In this document: positions 11,292 to 21,560 of the stretch, in pieces | Layout: each line of letters begins with the position of its first letter | Position numbering within the stretch: position 1 is the first letter of the stretch | Source of the DNA: Isoetes taiwanensis | Taxonomy: Eukaryota; Streptophyta; Lycopodiopsida; Isoetales; Isoetaceae | Assembly (NCBI GenBank): GCA_021234155.1 | Contig: JAJEKV010000589.1 | Span: 62,001-126,000, forward strand | Length of the DNA: 64,000 nt | Direction of reading: 5' to 3' | Position numbers and translations under genes: made by a program | Notes under the pieces: generated by a model | What the model was told of the DNA's origin: nothing | Databases searched by the model: none | What the model saw: only the letters and a program-made list of their open reading frames with translations

Positions 11292-11819
11292 ATGGCTCCT
11301 TTTTCTTACCATACACCTATCCGGGACAATGTAACAGCTGATCCGAGCAATTTAGGAGTGCTTCACGAGCTTGATCCGCTCTGGGAGTACCTATTCCTTA
11401 TGGTGTAATCAGACACGTGCAAGAAATGCATACGAGATGAGAATGGGACAATGTTTTAATTAATGAAGAACCTCTTCCTCGGGGAAATTTACTCGGTGCA
11501 CATGCATTTTGAGGCAAGTGTATATGGGAAGGCACAAATGTTGACCAAAACTACCCCGACTCGAAAAGGAACTCTACAAAAAGACATGAACCATGATCAC
11601 CTTGCCATGGAGTGTTTCCTTGGGCAAAAGACTTATCAAGAGAAACTAGCAAAGATGCCCGCAGTGTATCGAACACAAAGGCTCTGTGGGCGAGAATTTT
11701 TACAAGGGAATGTATTCGGATGCTACATATGCACTACTTTTTTGTGTAAGCATCATCATGGTGACGGATGCTCAATTTGGATGTGTATAGGCGGTTATAC
11801 TACTCCCACGGGATGCTAG
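11292..11819 (+). pseudogene. Antisense ORF in the 3' region of the Tat-like element
   Basis: On the strand opposite to gag-pol there is one reading frame of 176 codons, interrupted only by two TAA codons (11406 and 11457). It starts with an ATG at 11292 after a C-rich leader. The parts before, between and after the stops all read as plausible protein (a Lys/Cys-rich middle, a Cys/His-rich C-terminus). Some plant Tat elements are known to carry an antisense ORF between integrase and the 3' LTR, so position and orientation fit. I do not recognise the protein. Confidence 0.45.
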
Positions 11820-12353
11820 CGGAGATAGCTATGGTTTCTTGATGCTTCTCATGATAAAAGAGATGCATTTCAAACTCTGAAAAGAGAATCTACGGAGTGA
11901 AGATCATTATGTGTTTGGTACCATGGACAATTTTTTACCGGATATAATGAGTCTCTTAGATCTTTGCGGATGGATCTCCTTGGACAAGATTCCTACTATC
12001 CCTTCGGGGAAATCTTGATAGCATTGGTTTTCTATGAGAGGATCCTCTCTTTTTGTAACTTGTGTACCTTTTTTGATGAATAGAATTTTCTCTTGCTCTT
12101 TTTGAAAATGTCTGATCTTTGAAAAAATATTTCTGCTTCAAACAGAACACACAATTAGTTCACCTCAAAGGAAAAATGGTCTTGATGGCACAAGTATAAA
12201 GAAACTTGAATACAACTAATGGAATCAATTTAGCAATTCCAACCAACCAAAATCTACGACTTAAGCCTCAAGGAAATAAACAAAATCAATCAAAAGAATT
12301 TTAAATCTCCAACTTCCAACGACAATTAACCTACTTTAAGTTAAAATAGATGT

Positions 12354-13464
12354 TCATATAGGAGCAAAAAGGCCTAAACATGCATGTTGAGGCCAATATC
12401 TTTTCAAATCTTGAATATTTGTAGGATTGGGTAATTCCAAACCTGTTTTGAGATCCTTAAGCCAATAAGATGAACAGCCGACTTCTCTTACAACGGTAAG
12501 GGCCTTCCCAAGGATTTTCAAATTTAGACAACTTACCTTCATTTGCAAAGCATCCCATTTGAGCACGAGTTCCAATGGAGCAAATTTATCCTGGAGCTTG
12601 TGAGCTGCTTTAAAAGTTCTTTGCACTCCTAGCCTTCTTAAGTAGATTGAAGTTTTTCGCACCAAATCTATCCTCATCCAACTTTAGTAAAACCTCATAC
12701 ACGTGTTGTAATGCCTCAAGTAAACTCCAAATCCAACTTGAGTGCCATCCTCAAAGAGGGGATCTCCAACTCAAGGGAATAACTGCTTCAACACCATAAA
12801 CCAAACTGAGGGGAGAAGCATTAGTGGCAGTTTTTTAAAGTGATTCTATGAGCCCAAAGAGCATCATATAATTTCAAATGCCAATCTTTTTGGTTTTGGC
12901 AAACTGTTTTTCTGTAAAATACCCTTAAGCACTTTGTTAGTGGACTCGACTTGACCATTTCCTTGAGGGTAATAGGGCTGAGCTTTTCACATGTCCGATC
13001 TTGAGGCTTGAGACAAGAATTTGAATAACCTCATTAATAAAAGTAGAGCCTCTATCGGTCAAAATTTTGAAAGGGATCCCAAATCTAGAACAAATGTTTT
13101 CATGCAAAAACCTAGCAATTAGTATATGCATTTGCTTTTCTCAAAGGGTCTTTGCTTCGACCATTTGGTAAATAAATCAGTAGCCACAACAATGTATTCA
13201 TCTTTGAGAAGAAGATGAGGGATTTATAGGGCCAACATAATCTAGCCCCCAAACTTGAAATGGGCACGGGGACACAATTCGAAGAAGAGGGCAGGATGCA
13301 AAAATTTTCTTACCAAAAATCTGGCATTGGTGGCAAGTTTTTATGACATCATAGCAATCTCTAAATAAATGAGGCCAGAAATAACTGGACCTTAATATTT
13401 TTTTTGGCGGTTGTATATCTGTACGCAAAATGGCCACCACAAACACCTTTATGATTCTCGGCAA
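12354..13464 (-). pseudogene. Integrase region of the Tat-like element
   Basis: Cuts and joins element DNA into the host genome. Fragments in several frames give, in order, a CHQCQ zinc-binding half (near 13345), the core start VWGLDYVGPI with the first Asp (~13235), ILTDRGSTF with the second Asp (~13045), and a YYPQGNGQVEST-like stretch with the catalytic Glu (~12965). A C-terminal part (12354-12677) ends in LPNPTNIQDLKRYWP-type sequence. The triad residues are all visible but the frame is broken at least three times. Confidence 0.85.
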
Positions 13465-13598
13465 GCACTAAGGCAGCCTCCTCTTCATCAACACACCTTA
13501 AAAAGAACACCATCCCTGTTTACCTTGCACAAAATATCTCCAATCAAAGTGTAAGTTAAACATTTCAGCCTAAACTTGTAAGCTTGACTTTTAGAAAA

Positions 13599-14200
13599 TT
13601 AGGGAGGTATCTCTTGATATTTGAGGAATTTTCTAATAGATTCCGCCAACCTTGAGCCTTTGTTTATCTGAAAGATCTTGTTCATTTGCCACAAGATTAG
13701 CCATCTCTCCTTCTTCCTGCACAACTTCTTCATGCTCAAAATAGGTGAAGCAGGTAAATACAAACTCGGATTATTCACCACATGGATGACCTTAACCTTT
13801 AGATCATAAGACTGGAGCCTACAAGCCCACCTATGAAGCTTGGGTTTTTCCAATTTCTTACCATACAAAAAAGGCATGGGATTCTCTTTGCATATAAACA
13901 AGAGCTTGGGATTTTTGTAAAAGATGACCTGTCTCTCTATCAAAAGATGAGAGCAGCAAACACTCCTTTCTATCTTAGCATACTTCTCTTGGTTTGAGAC
14001 CATTGTTTGCTTGCAAAAGCAATAGGGTGTTTATCCTGCAAAATGGCAACTCCAGCAGCCTTTTTAGTGATAGTTATGTAAACTTTAAATGGTAATGAAA
14101 GGTCTGGAGTTTTTAAAAGTGTAGAATGGCAAATGGCCTCTATGATCTGTAAAAAGCTTTTTCACACTCATCAGTCCAAACAACGGGCCTATATTTACTT
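13599..14200 (-). pseudogene. RNase H region of the Tat-like element
   Basis: Follows reverse transcriptase and would remove RNA from the RNA/DNA hybrid. The recognisable part is the C-terminal half (HRWACRLQSYDLKVKVIHV, then NNPSLYLP), corresponding to the usual W-x-L-x-L-x-x-Y/F-D segment and degraded N-x-x-AD-x-L motif of gypsy RNase H. The N-terminal catalytic residues are not clear, and frames are broken. Confidence 0.7.
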
Positions 14201-14479
14201 TCTCTTTTTACTAACTTGGCCTACTCTAGTCAACTTAGAGATAGGACTAATAAGGTGAGAGAAATTAGGCACATACACTCTTAAGAAAGAGGTCATTCCC
14301 ATGAATCCCTTGACTTCTTTAATTGTCCTAGGTGTTTGAAGTTTTTTTTTTTTTTTTAAAGCTATGATCTTCTCTTGACTACTTGAAGGCCTTTAGCGTA
14401 AAACCTCATGGCCTAAGAGCTGGCCTTTGGATGCCAAAAAGATGCACTTCTTTGGGTTTAGATTAACTCGGTTTGTGCG

Positions 14480-15105
14480 CACAATGTAAATATCTTTGTT
14501 AGCTCTGAAATATGATCACTTGTATCAGTACCTAAGCATAAATCATCCGGATAAACTCACGAATTGCTCGGGGAGTCATGTTTGCAAAGGCGGTATCCAT
14601 GGCTCGAGAAATGTATGGCGAGGGGCATTCATTAAGCCAAAAGGCATCCTTTTCATTGCATAAGTTCCCCATGGAGTAATGAAGGATGTCTTTGATTGAT
14701 CTTCCTTTTGATGCTAATCGATTAAAACCCGGAGAAACCATCCAAAAATGAGTACATAGACTTGCCGACCAACTGCATAAAGTATTTCTTCCAAAAAGGC
14801 AAAGGGTAACAATCTTTGACAAGTAGCTTTATTTAGATCTCTATAATCCACACATATTCTTAGAGAACCATTCTTTTTAGAACTGGAACAATACAAGAAA
14901 CCCAAGAAGGGTTCACAATGTCAACTATCAAAGCGACTCTGCATTTTGAATAATTCTGCTTGATAAGATCTAAAAGTGAGGAATTAATTCTTCTCAATCT
15001 CTGCATGCCAGGTTTAGTATCTTCACGAACTTTTATCTCAAGCTCACAAATGCTCCTATCAACCCCTTTCAATTTGAATATTCCCATGCAAAAACATCCA
15101 CCCAA
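14480..15105 (-). pseudogene. Reverse transcriptase region of the Tat-like element
   Basis: Copies the element RNA into DNA. Minus-strand fragments give the N-terminal palm (VREDTKPGMQRLRR), KKNGSLRICVDYRDLNKA (~14850), MPFGLMNAP (~14660, in another frame), then a catalytic Y-P-D-D (plus-strand ATCATCCGG at 14542-14550), followed by LCLGTDTSDH. The substrate-binding and catalytic motifs are present but split over three frames. At least one break lies beside a homopolymer. Confidence 0.88.
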
Positions 15106-15309
15106 TCTTCAAAGTACTTAATCATTTTACCTTTGCAATCTTCATCATATAGATCTCCCATTTGCAAAGTCTGGACATACCTCCTTTGTGCACTTCAAGT
15201 TCTTTGTGTGATTCCTCTTGTTTTAGGTTGATGGTCAAGATAGGATGGCCGAGAGAGTTCATCCTCATCTAGGACATCTTCCTTGATAGCTCCCTCAGAG
15301 AGAGATGCT

Positions 15310-15700
15310 CTAAGAGTGTTTTCTGCACAAAGAATCAGCCTCAAAGTTTTTAGACCTTGGAATATGATAAATTTCCCAATGATCAAAAACAGTTAGCAAT
15401 TCTCGAGCTTGTGTGTTCAGATCCTCCATATCTTGATGTTTTGTTTGGTATTCTCCCAAAATCTGTTTGCAAACAAGTTGTGAGTCTCCATAGATAACAA
15501 TATGAGAAATACTCATACACCTTGCTTCTTGTAAACCTGCAATGAGGGCTTTGTATTCTGCTGCATTAGAAGAAATATTAGGGTGAATTCTCCCTATCTT
15601 AGTCATCAACTTAAAAAATGCATCCTTCAAAATAGCAAAGAAGAAGCAATCCCAGTTTTTTTTGACATACCTCCATCAAACCGAGAGATAGGCTTTTTGC
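15310..15700 (-). pseudogene. Archaeal-type RNase H domain between protease and reverse transcriptase
   Basis: A second RNase H. It shows FDGGMSKKTG (Asp at ~15676), NAAEYKALIAGLQEA (Glu), VIYGDSQLVCKQ (Asp), then HIPRSKNFEADSL (last Asp). This is the catalytic D-E-D-D order of archaeal/plant-type RNase HI, as found in Tat elements as a gained domain. Here it lies upstream of reverse transcriptase; in well-known flowering-plant elements such as Ogre and Retand I recall it between RNase H and integrase. One frameshift near 15630 separates the first Asp from the rest. Confidence 0.85.
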
Positions 15701-15768
15701 CTTGGATCGGAGATTCAACATGCATGTAAGCAAAGTTGACAACCTCTTCATGTATACTAGCATCGGGC

Positions 15769-16176
15769 CTAAATTGTAAACACCCAAATCTTCTTCTGTA
15801 GTATGTCCACATCTATGAACCTAATGTTAGCGGATGGATCGGTTTTGTTTGCCGGTTTTGTGAAGTTGCTCCATTGGAAATGGTGCAAGTGCCTTCGCAC
15901 CATCTGTGTCCGGCATCCTTTGTTTTTCATCCATCTCCTTCCTAATAATAGATCATAGATATTAGCTTGATTAACATTTTCAAAATCAACAACCACAAAT
16001 GTGGCCAGCACAATGATTCCCCCTGTATTCACAGATACATTTCTTACTATTCCCTTAGGCACAACTTTAGCATTTGAAAAAGATTTTAGAACAATGGAAG
16101 TATTATCTTCTACCTTGAGATCCAGTGCCTTCATAACATGATAAGGCATAACATTAAGAGAAGAACCTCCATCCAA
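15769..16176 (-). CDS. Aspartic protease region of the Tat-like element
   Basis: A continuous frame starting at the active site: DGGSSLNVMPYHV (the DGGSS form, typical of this group, instead of D[ST]G), then VVDFENVNQ...YDLLLGRRWM, the C-terminal ILGR-like motif. It would process Gag-Pol. The upstream end merges into the gag-protease spacer in another frame. Confidence 0.85.
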   Translation of the reverse strand: MDGGSSLNVMPYHVMKALDLKVEDNTSIVLKSFSNAKVVPKGIVRNVSVNTGGIIVLATFVVVDFENVNQANIYDLLLGRRWMKNKGCRTQMVRRHLHHFQWSNFTKPANKTDPSANIRFIDVDILQKKIWVFTI

Positions 16177-16456
16177 ACCAAAACTTTGTCTAGATGGGAA
16201 GTTCCTATAGTAGCACTACAAGTAAAAGCACACGGATCTTCGGTTTGCTCGAGGCAAAAGCCACGAAATATTGTTGCGGGTTTCAGCAGCAACCTCTTCA
16301 ATATCTGGAGTGCTTTTGATCAACTTTTCCCTGTATGATGGTGCAATTCTCAGTGAGTTAATAAATCCCACAGTAACCTTTAAATTTTTCATAAGTAATT
16401 CAAATTCATCCAACTTCGGAATCTTTTCTGTTTATACCTTTGAGCAGAGGAGGAGG

Positions 16457-17829
16457 CTATATTCTGCGAGGATCTGATTGAAATGTTACCTTATGAGGTG
16501 GAGCGTAACTGTAGATGCATTTGGATGAGCTCGCGCGCGTGCACGCACAACCATAACATCTTGCTCTTCCCCGTTCTCCTGCACAAGTCTCAATAAAACT
16601 TATATTTGACATTTGTTTACCTTTATCTTGTTTTTCAAAATAAGCCTTAACTTTCTTGCAATACTTCTCCTCATGACCTATTTCCTTGCAAAAAGAGCAA
16701 ACAGGACATTCTCTACCAAAGTGACCTCTTCTATGACACTTAGGACATTGCCTTGCAAAACACTGCTCAGCTCTATGGTAAGGTTTACCACAGTTTGTGC
16801 ATTCAGGAGGTGGGGCATCTTTACTGTTTTTTAATTCAGTAAGTTGTTTGGTAACTTCCAAAAGTGCCTCAGACACTTTACTGATCTCAGATTTCATCTC
16901 TGAAACATGAGGATCCAATTCTTCAGCCTTGGACTTCTTCTTCTCTTTTTGTACTGCATAAACAGGAGCAGCATTAGCAAAATGTAAATCATGTTCAGTT
17001 CCATGATGAGGAGGATAAAATGGATCTCGATCTCTTCATCGGGAAGATAGCTTAATAGTTACGCGGATCTCTGACCTTTACAAATGTTTTATGGATAGAA
17101 TCCAACTCACCAAATTTTTGTAATTTTAATAACTTCCTATAGATCCTAGGTCTAGACATCAAACCTCTCGATAAAGGAAGCAACTAGGTGCAATGTTGGA
17201 TGAGTAACACGATTCATTACACACTAGCAAATAAGAATTAAATCTCTCCACATCTTTGCTTTACACTCTCACCGGTCTAATGGAAAATGAGTTGAGTTCA
17301 AAGACAAGATCTGGGGTGAAGTAGCCTTACCAAACCTTGATAGAAACTTGTGTTCCAATTCATCCCTTTGGTACCTATAGGCAGCTCAAAATCGAGCCAA
17401 GATCTGGCCTCATCACCCTTCATGCATTTGATGAATTTACGCAAACACGGAACCCTTCTTTCTCCCATGTTCTTCATAATAGTCTTCAAAGTTTTTTAGA
17501 AAATGGTTGGCATTCATGGAGGAATCATAGCAAGGGGGGAAACAGGTATAGTCAACTCAAAATGATAAGGTGCTGATGGAGGAACAGTGGCGAGTTGATC
17601 CGGGTTCAAAAAGTTTATGAATTTGTGAAGAAGAGGGCACAGAGGAAATATTTGTAATATTTGTAGTGATATAGAGAGCTGGTGGAGGAATAGGCAAGTT
17701 GGGAGTATTTGTAGCATTAGTGGTAGATCTGGTAGCCACTCTCATGCTTACTCCTACCAAATCTGGTTGATTTGTCTCCTCAGGTGGTTCAGCAGACTCT
17801 GAAATCTTCCTTGGTGCCATTGAGTTCAA
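16457..17829 (-). pseudogene. Gag region of the Tat-like element
   Basis: Structural protein that packages the RNA. The first ATG on the minus strand is at 17829, only 11 nt from the primer-binding site. The N-terminal 90 codons are Thr/Asn/Pro-rich. The core segment contains KCMKGDEARSWLDFELPIGT (~17430). The C-terminal segment (16457-16918) has two linked zinc knuckles: CTNCGKPYHRAEQC, then CPKCHRRGHFGREC, followed by a third Cys/His cluster CSFCKEIGHEEKYC. Frames are broken between these parts. Confidence 0.85.
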
Positions 17830-17840
17830 TTTCCAGGTAA

Positions 17841-17860
17841 AAATCTCGGTAGGACCTCCA
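17841..17860 (-). other. Primer-binding site of the Tat-like element
   Basis: On the minus strand, TGGAGGTCCTACCGAGATTT lies 3 nt after the 5' LTR. Its complement resembles a tRNA 3' end with CCA. From memory the best fit is plant tRNA-Gln, with about 18 of 20 positions matching. The tRNA identity is an inference. Confidence 0.7.
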
Positions 17861-17863
17861 AAA

Positions 17864-20348
17864 TGTTAGCCTAAAACCTGGAATTTTAGCCTAACCTCAA
17901 AGGAAGTGTAAACAAACTGGTCAGGACCTCCAGATCACTTAGGGTGATCAATCCTTATCATATGAAACCAGAAAATTCATTTTTGGAGTGCTAGTTTCTT
18001 CAAAATCACTAGAGTCCCTGAAACTGAAAAAACTGTCAGAGCTAAAACTGAACCTGCAGACACACCTTGAGAGATTTTGAAGATCTGATTGGTGTTATAA
18101 GTGGTCAACAAGCAGAGGAAAATGGTGGAGAAGATTTGACTTGATTTGACTAAGGGAAGGTCAAGAAAATCGAGGTCAAAGGCAGGTCAAAAAAGTTGGC
18201 GGTGCCAAAGCAGAGAGCCAAATTTTCTGAGATGGAGTTTGATGGGGAATTTTGGGTTGGGATCTGTGCAGGCAACTTCAAAATAGCCTCTAGATCACGT
18301 GCAAAAGGTTTAAGTAGAAAAAAGATGTTTTAGTTTTTCTGTAAGTAATCAAAAACCTCGAGAAAAGAACAAACTCTGTAACAGTTATGAAAAGAAATAT
18401 CTTTATATGTTTTCTTCGAGTGTATAGGTTTCTAGGATTGCTATAAGGATGAAATACAACTACCTGGAGAAGATATAATCTACGAGTAAATATTTTTGAT
18501 CTTGTTTTTGGTTTTTGCTTTTAAGGGGCAATGCGAGAATTACAAAAGAATGGATGTACAATGATGACAATGATTTTTTAGGGCAAAGGCTATGCATTAT
18601 AGCAATGTGATCTGAGGAGATTTGATAATGTCAGCGAGGATATTACCAAAGCTTTGAAAATAATAATGCTTGAGAGAAATTTCAAGACTGTATGAGTCTT
18701 TCGAGAGCTTCAAGAATACCAATGAAGTAATATGAAGTGATTATTTAAGTTTGTAATCGAGGAGCTTCGATCTTTGGCCAGTCACAACGGCCAGGGACTT
18801 CAACCTCGAATGGAATGGAGCTGGAATCTGGCGAGCGAGCAAAATGATATCAAAATATTCAATGCGCCAAAATCACAGAGGTAGATCTCCGAGGGGCGTC
18901 CTGATTTGATCTGTGATGCTGGCTTAAGAACTGTTCTTCCCCAAAACTAGCTCGGCCGAGTGATTTTAGGCCTAATTTGAGCAATTTCTATCAAACCAAG
19001 TGCCACAGAGAGGATCACCAGGTCTCGGGAAAAAGGTTCGGGAGCTGATTCGGGAGAAAATTGGCGGGATTCAATCAAGTTATGGCACGAATTGGCCAGA
19101 TTTAGCAGGTTCCCCTATTTCTTAGGGTTCATCGAAAAATTCTTGAAAGCCATATATCCCACAGGCTAAAATGGTTCTGGAGGCTCATGTATATAAGGCT
19201 TAGTGCTGACCCAGCTAATAACTGTGCGTGCCACGCAGAGGGGACACACGCCAGGTAACGGCCCCCCGCCCGCCGCCGCGTGGAAATGAGAATGGAAATG
19301 GGGGGGGTGACGTGGAATGATGTAGAAATAGATAGGGTAGATAGGCTAGAATAGGTTTTTTTCTTTTTATTTTTATGGCACGCATCCCAAGAAATAATAT
19401 TTGAGGAATTTTCCAAGGTCTTTTTTGAATTTTGGAAAGGCCAACATAGCTATTTTTTGCCAAGCTCCAAATCTAGAGTGTTTTCAAGTCAAATTGAGAT
19501 ACTTGAAATTTTGCCCATTTTGACCATGGTCAATGAGTTTTCAACCTTGGGAATGGTGAAAAAATCATAGGAAGAGGGTGAAAAGATAGGAAAAAAAAGG
19601 CTATGGCAGGATTTTGGGAAATAAGATGAAAGTAAAATTCAAGCCTCCTTGCTCTTGAAGTTTTTCATGATCTCTTGAGAGCAATTCACAAGTGGAGGTG
19701 AGGCCAATAAAAATATAGGTAGTGAAGTAATGAAAGAAGGCATGACAAGGTGGAAATGGGGTATAAAAAGATGAAAGGAAAGTGGATATGGAATGGATGA
19801 AATGGATAAAGGATGGAAACCCACAGCAGCACATGATCTTATCTCCAAAGCTCAAATCATACCTCATAACTTTGCTCAAGGCCCTAGGGTCTTCCAAACT
19901 TCTAAAAAGGTCTTCCAATCTTCAAGGCCTAAACAAGAGCAAAATTCACCTTTAAAGTGACATCTTCATAGGTGTGACTTCCAAACCATTGGTGCAACTC
20001 CATTTAGCTCCATATGAGTGAATATGAGCAACATGCTTATAACTCCTTGTATAGCTTGCTATATCCTTTGCCTGGTCTTCAAGAAATAAGAATGTAACTA
20101 GAAAATTTCCTCAAAGGAAAGAATTAGGCTATACAACCAAGATCCCAAGGGTCTTCCAAACTTGAGCCAATTTCTTCCAAACTCTAGCAGGATCAAAATA
20201 ACACTAACTCTTACCATATGAGTAATAGGAAAGTAACTTAAGATGAAACCTCAAAAGAAACCACAAGTCTTCCAAACTTTGACAAGTATCTTCCAATCTT
20301 GAAACTCTAGGTATCATGATGGTCCATGTTGCCCAAAAAGGGGCAACA
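17864..20348 (-). repeat. 5' LTR of the Tat-like element
   Basis: 2485 bp, matching 8196-10669. It should hold the element promoter. Followed by the AGTGT target duplication at 20349-20353. Confidence 0.95.
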
Positions 20349-20618
20349 AGTGTGGGGCAATTAGAACTGTGTATTGATCTAAATAAGGATCAAGTTGCAA
20401 TTGTAGAGCTTTTAGGTTGAACTCAATTGGATATCCTATAGGTACTTGGAGATCTAAAAGGTCACATCCGTGCTATAGTTGCCACTCTAATCAAGCTAAT
20501 GTTGGGCATAAGAGAACTGTACTATGTATAGTCTCCCTGATTCATATATTTGAAAGTATGTACAAATAGTGCTTTCATTTGTACATTACATTAAATTTGT
20601 TTTCACTATATATCACTT

Positions 20619-20691
20619 GCCGTTTTAGCTCAGTTGCTAGAGCGCAAGGCTTTTAACCTTGTGGTCAGGGGTTCGAGCCCCCCGGATGGCG
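20619..20691 (+). tRNA. tRNA-Lys with TTT anticodon in a CTT slot, unit 7
   Basis: A 73-nt cloverleaf in the position of the CTT gene, with CTT-type flanks (GATGGGCTGAAAA). The anticodon loop reads CTTTTAA and the acceptor GCCGTTT. All these differences from the CTT consensus are C-to-T. The 3' half is a canonical GGGGTTCGAGCCCC. The charged amino acid would still be Lys. One D-loop G is C (GTTGCTAG). Confidence 0.85.
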
Positions 20692-20802
20692 ATGGGCTGA
20701 AAACGTTTATCGATCTTATGATTCAATGATCTCATATATTGCACAAACTTCGTTTCTTTATATCACAGTAGTATTATCACTAATTCTCTCTTATATCACA
20801 CT

Positions 20803-20838
20803 AGAAAAGGGCCCGGCCTGACGGGCGGGCCCTTTTCT
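20803..20838. other. GC-rich perfect hairpin at an array junction
   Basis: AGAAAAGGGCCCG and CGGGCCCTTTTCT form a perfect 13-bp stem with a 10-nt loop. It sits inside a ~60-bp segment foreign to the array. The flanking array sequence jumps from the spacer before the TTT gene (TTATATCACA) to the spacer after it (CCCCTTACTCAAAGG), so ~230 bp including the TTT tRNA gene are missing. Confidence 0.8.
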
Positions 20839-21488
20839 CTTGCACCCATTCCTCGGCTCCCCTTACTCAAAGGCTGCTACTGCAAAGTTGCCAGGTTGCT
20901 ACTGCGAAGTTTGTCTCCTCCCAAGCAGGTACAAAAAAGAATGCTAATCTCAGCTTGGATTTCTTCGAGTTCGATGCGAACTGCTCATGCTATTTGGGCT
21001 CCTTACAAAGTACTCATATATGTGCCATGTGCATTAGCCTTAACAGACAATCACTTTTAGGAATTGGGTTAGGAAGCACTACAAGGCTGCTTAAAGCCAA
21101 GTTGCATTCCTTCAAAGAAAGTACCAGAAAGGTTGCTTTAGATTCCTTCGAGTCTATAATGAGCATATCATGATAATTAGGCTTCTTATAGATTATGGTT
21201 TATACGACAAAAAACACGAGTGTGGGGCAATTAGAACTGTGTATTGATCTAAATAAGGATCAAGTTGAAATTGTAGAGCTTTTAAGTTGAACTCAATTGG
21301 ATATCCTATATGGACTTGGAGATCTAAAAGGTCACATCCGTGCTGTAGTTGCCACTCTAATCAAGCTAATGTTGGGCATAAGAGAACTGTACTATGTATA
21401 GTCTCCCTGATTCATATATTTGAAAATATGTACAAATAGTGCTTTCATTTGTACATTACGTTAAATTTGTTTTCACTATATATCACTT

Positions 21489-21560
21489 GCCGTCCTAGCT
21501 CAGTTGGTAGAGCGCAAGGCTCTTAACCTTGTGGTCGGGGGTTCGAGCCCCCCGGATGGC
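21489..21560 (+). tRNA. tRNA-Lys(CTT), unit 8, 3' end fused to LINE fragment
   Basis: A canonical copy: acceptor GCCGTCC/GGATGGC, CTT anticodon, T arm CGGGGGTTCGAGCCCCC. The usual downstream GATGGGCTGAAAA is gone. The sequence changes to ACAGAGCACT right after the acceptor stem, so the discriminator base becomes A and the normal T-run terminator is lost. Confidence 0.85.

Larger units (their letters stand above)
8196..20348 (-). mobile_element. Tat-like Ty3/gypsy LTR retrotransposon nested in the tRNA array
   Basis: A complete 12.15-kb element in minus orientation: two ~2.48-kb LTRs (plus-strand ends TGTTAGCC and GGGCAACA), a tRNA-type primer-binding site, then gag, protease, an archaeal-type RNase H, reverse transcriptase, RNase H and integrase. 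A ~1.7-kb tail holds an ORF on the opposite strand. The aRNase H, the DGGSS protease and the long 3' tail point to the Tat group of plant Ty3/gypsy elements (family knowledge). The coding frames are broken in many places. Because the LTRs are nearly identical outside CHG sites, the insertion is probably young and some breaks may be read errors. Confidence 0.95.
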
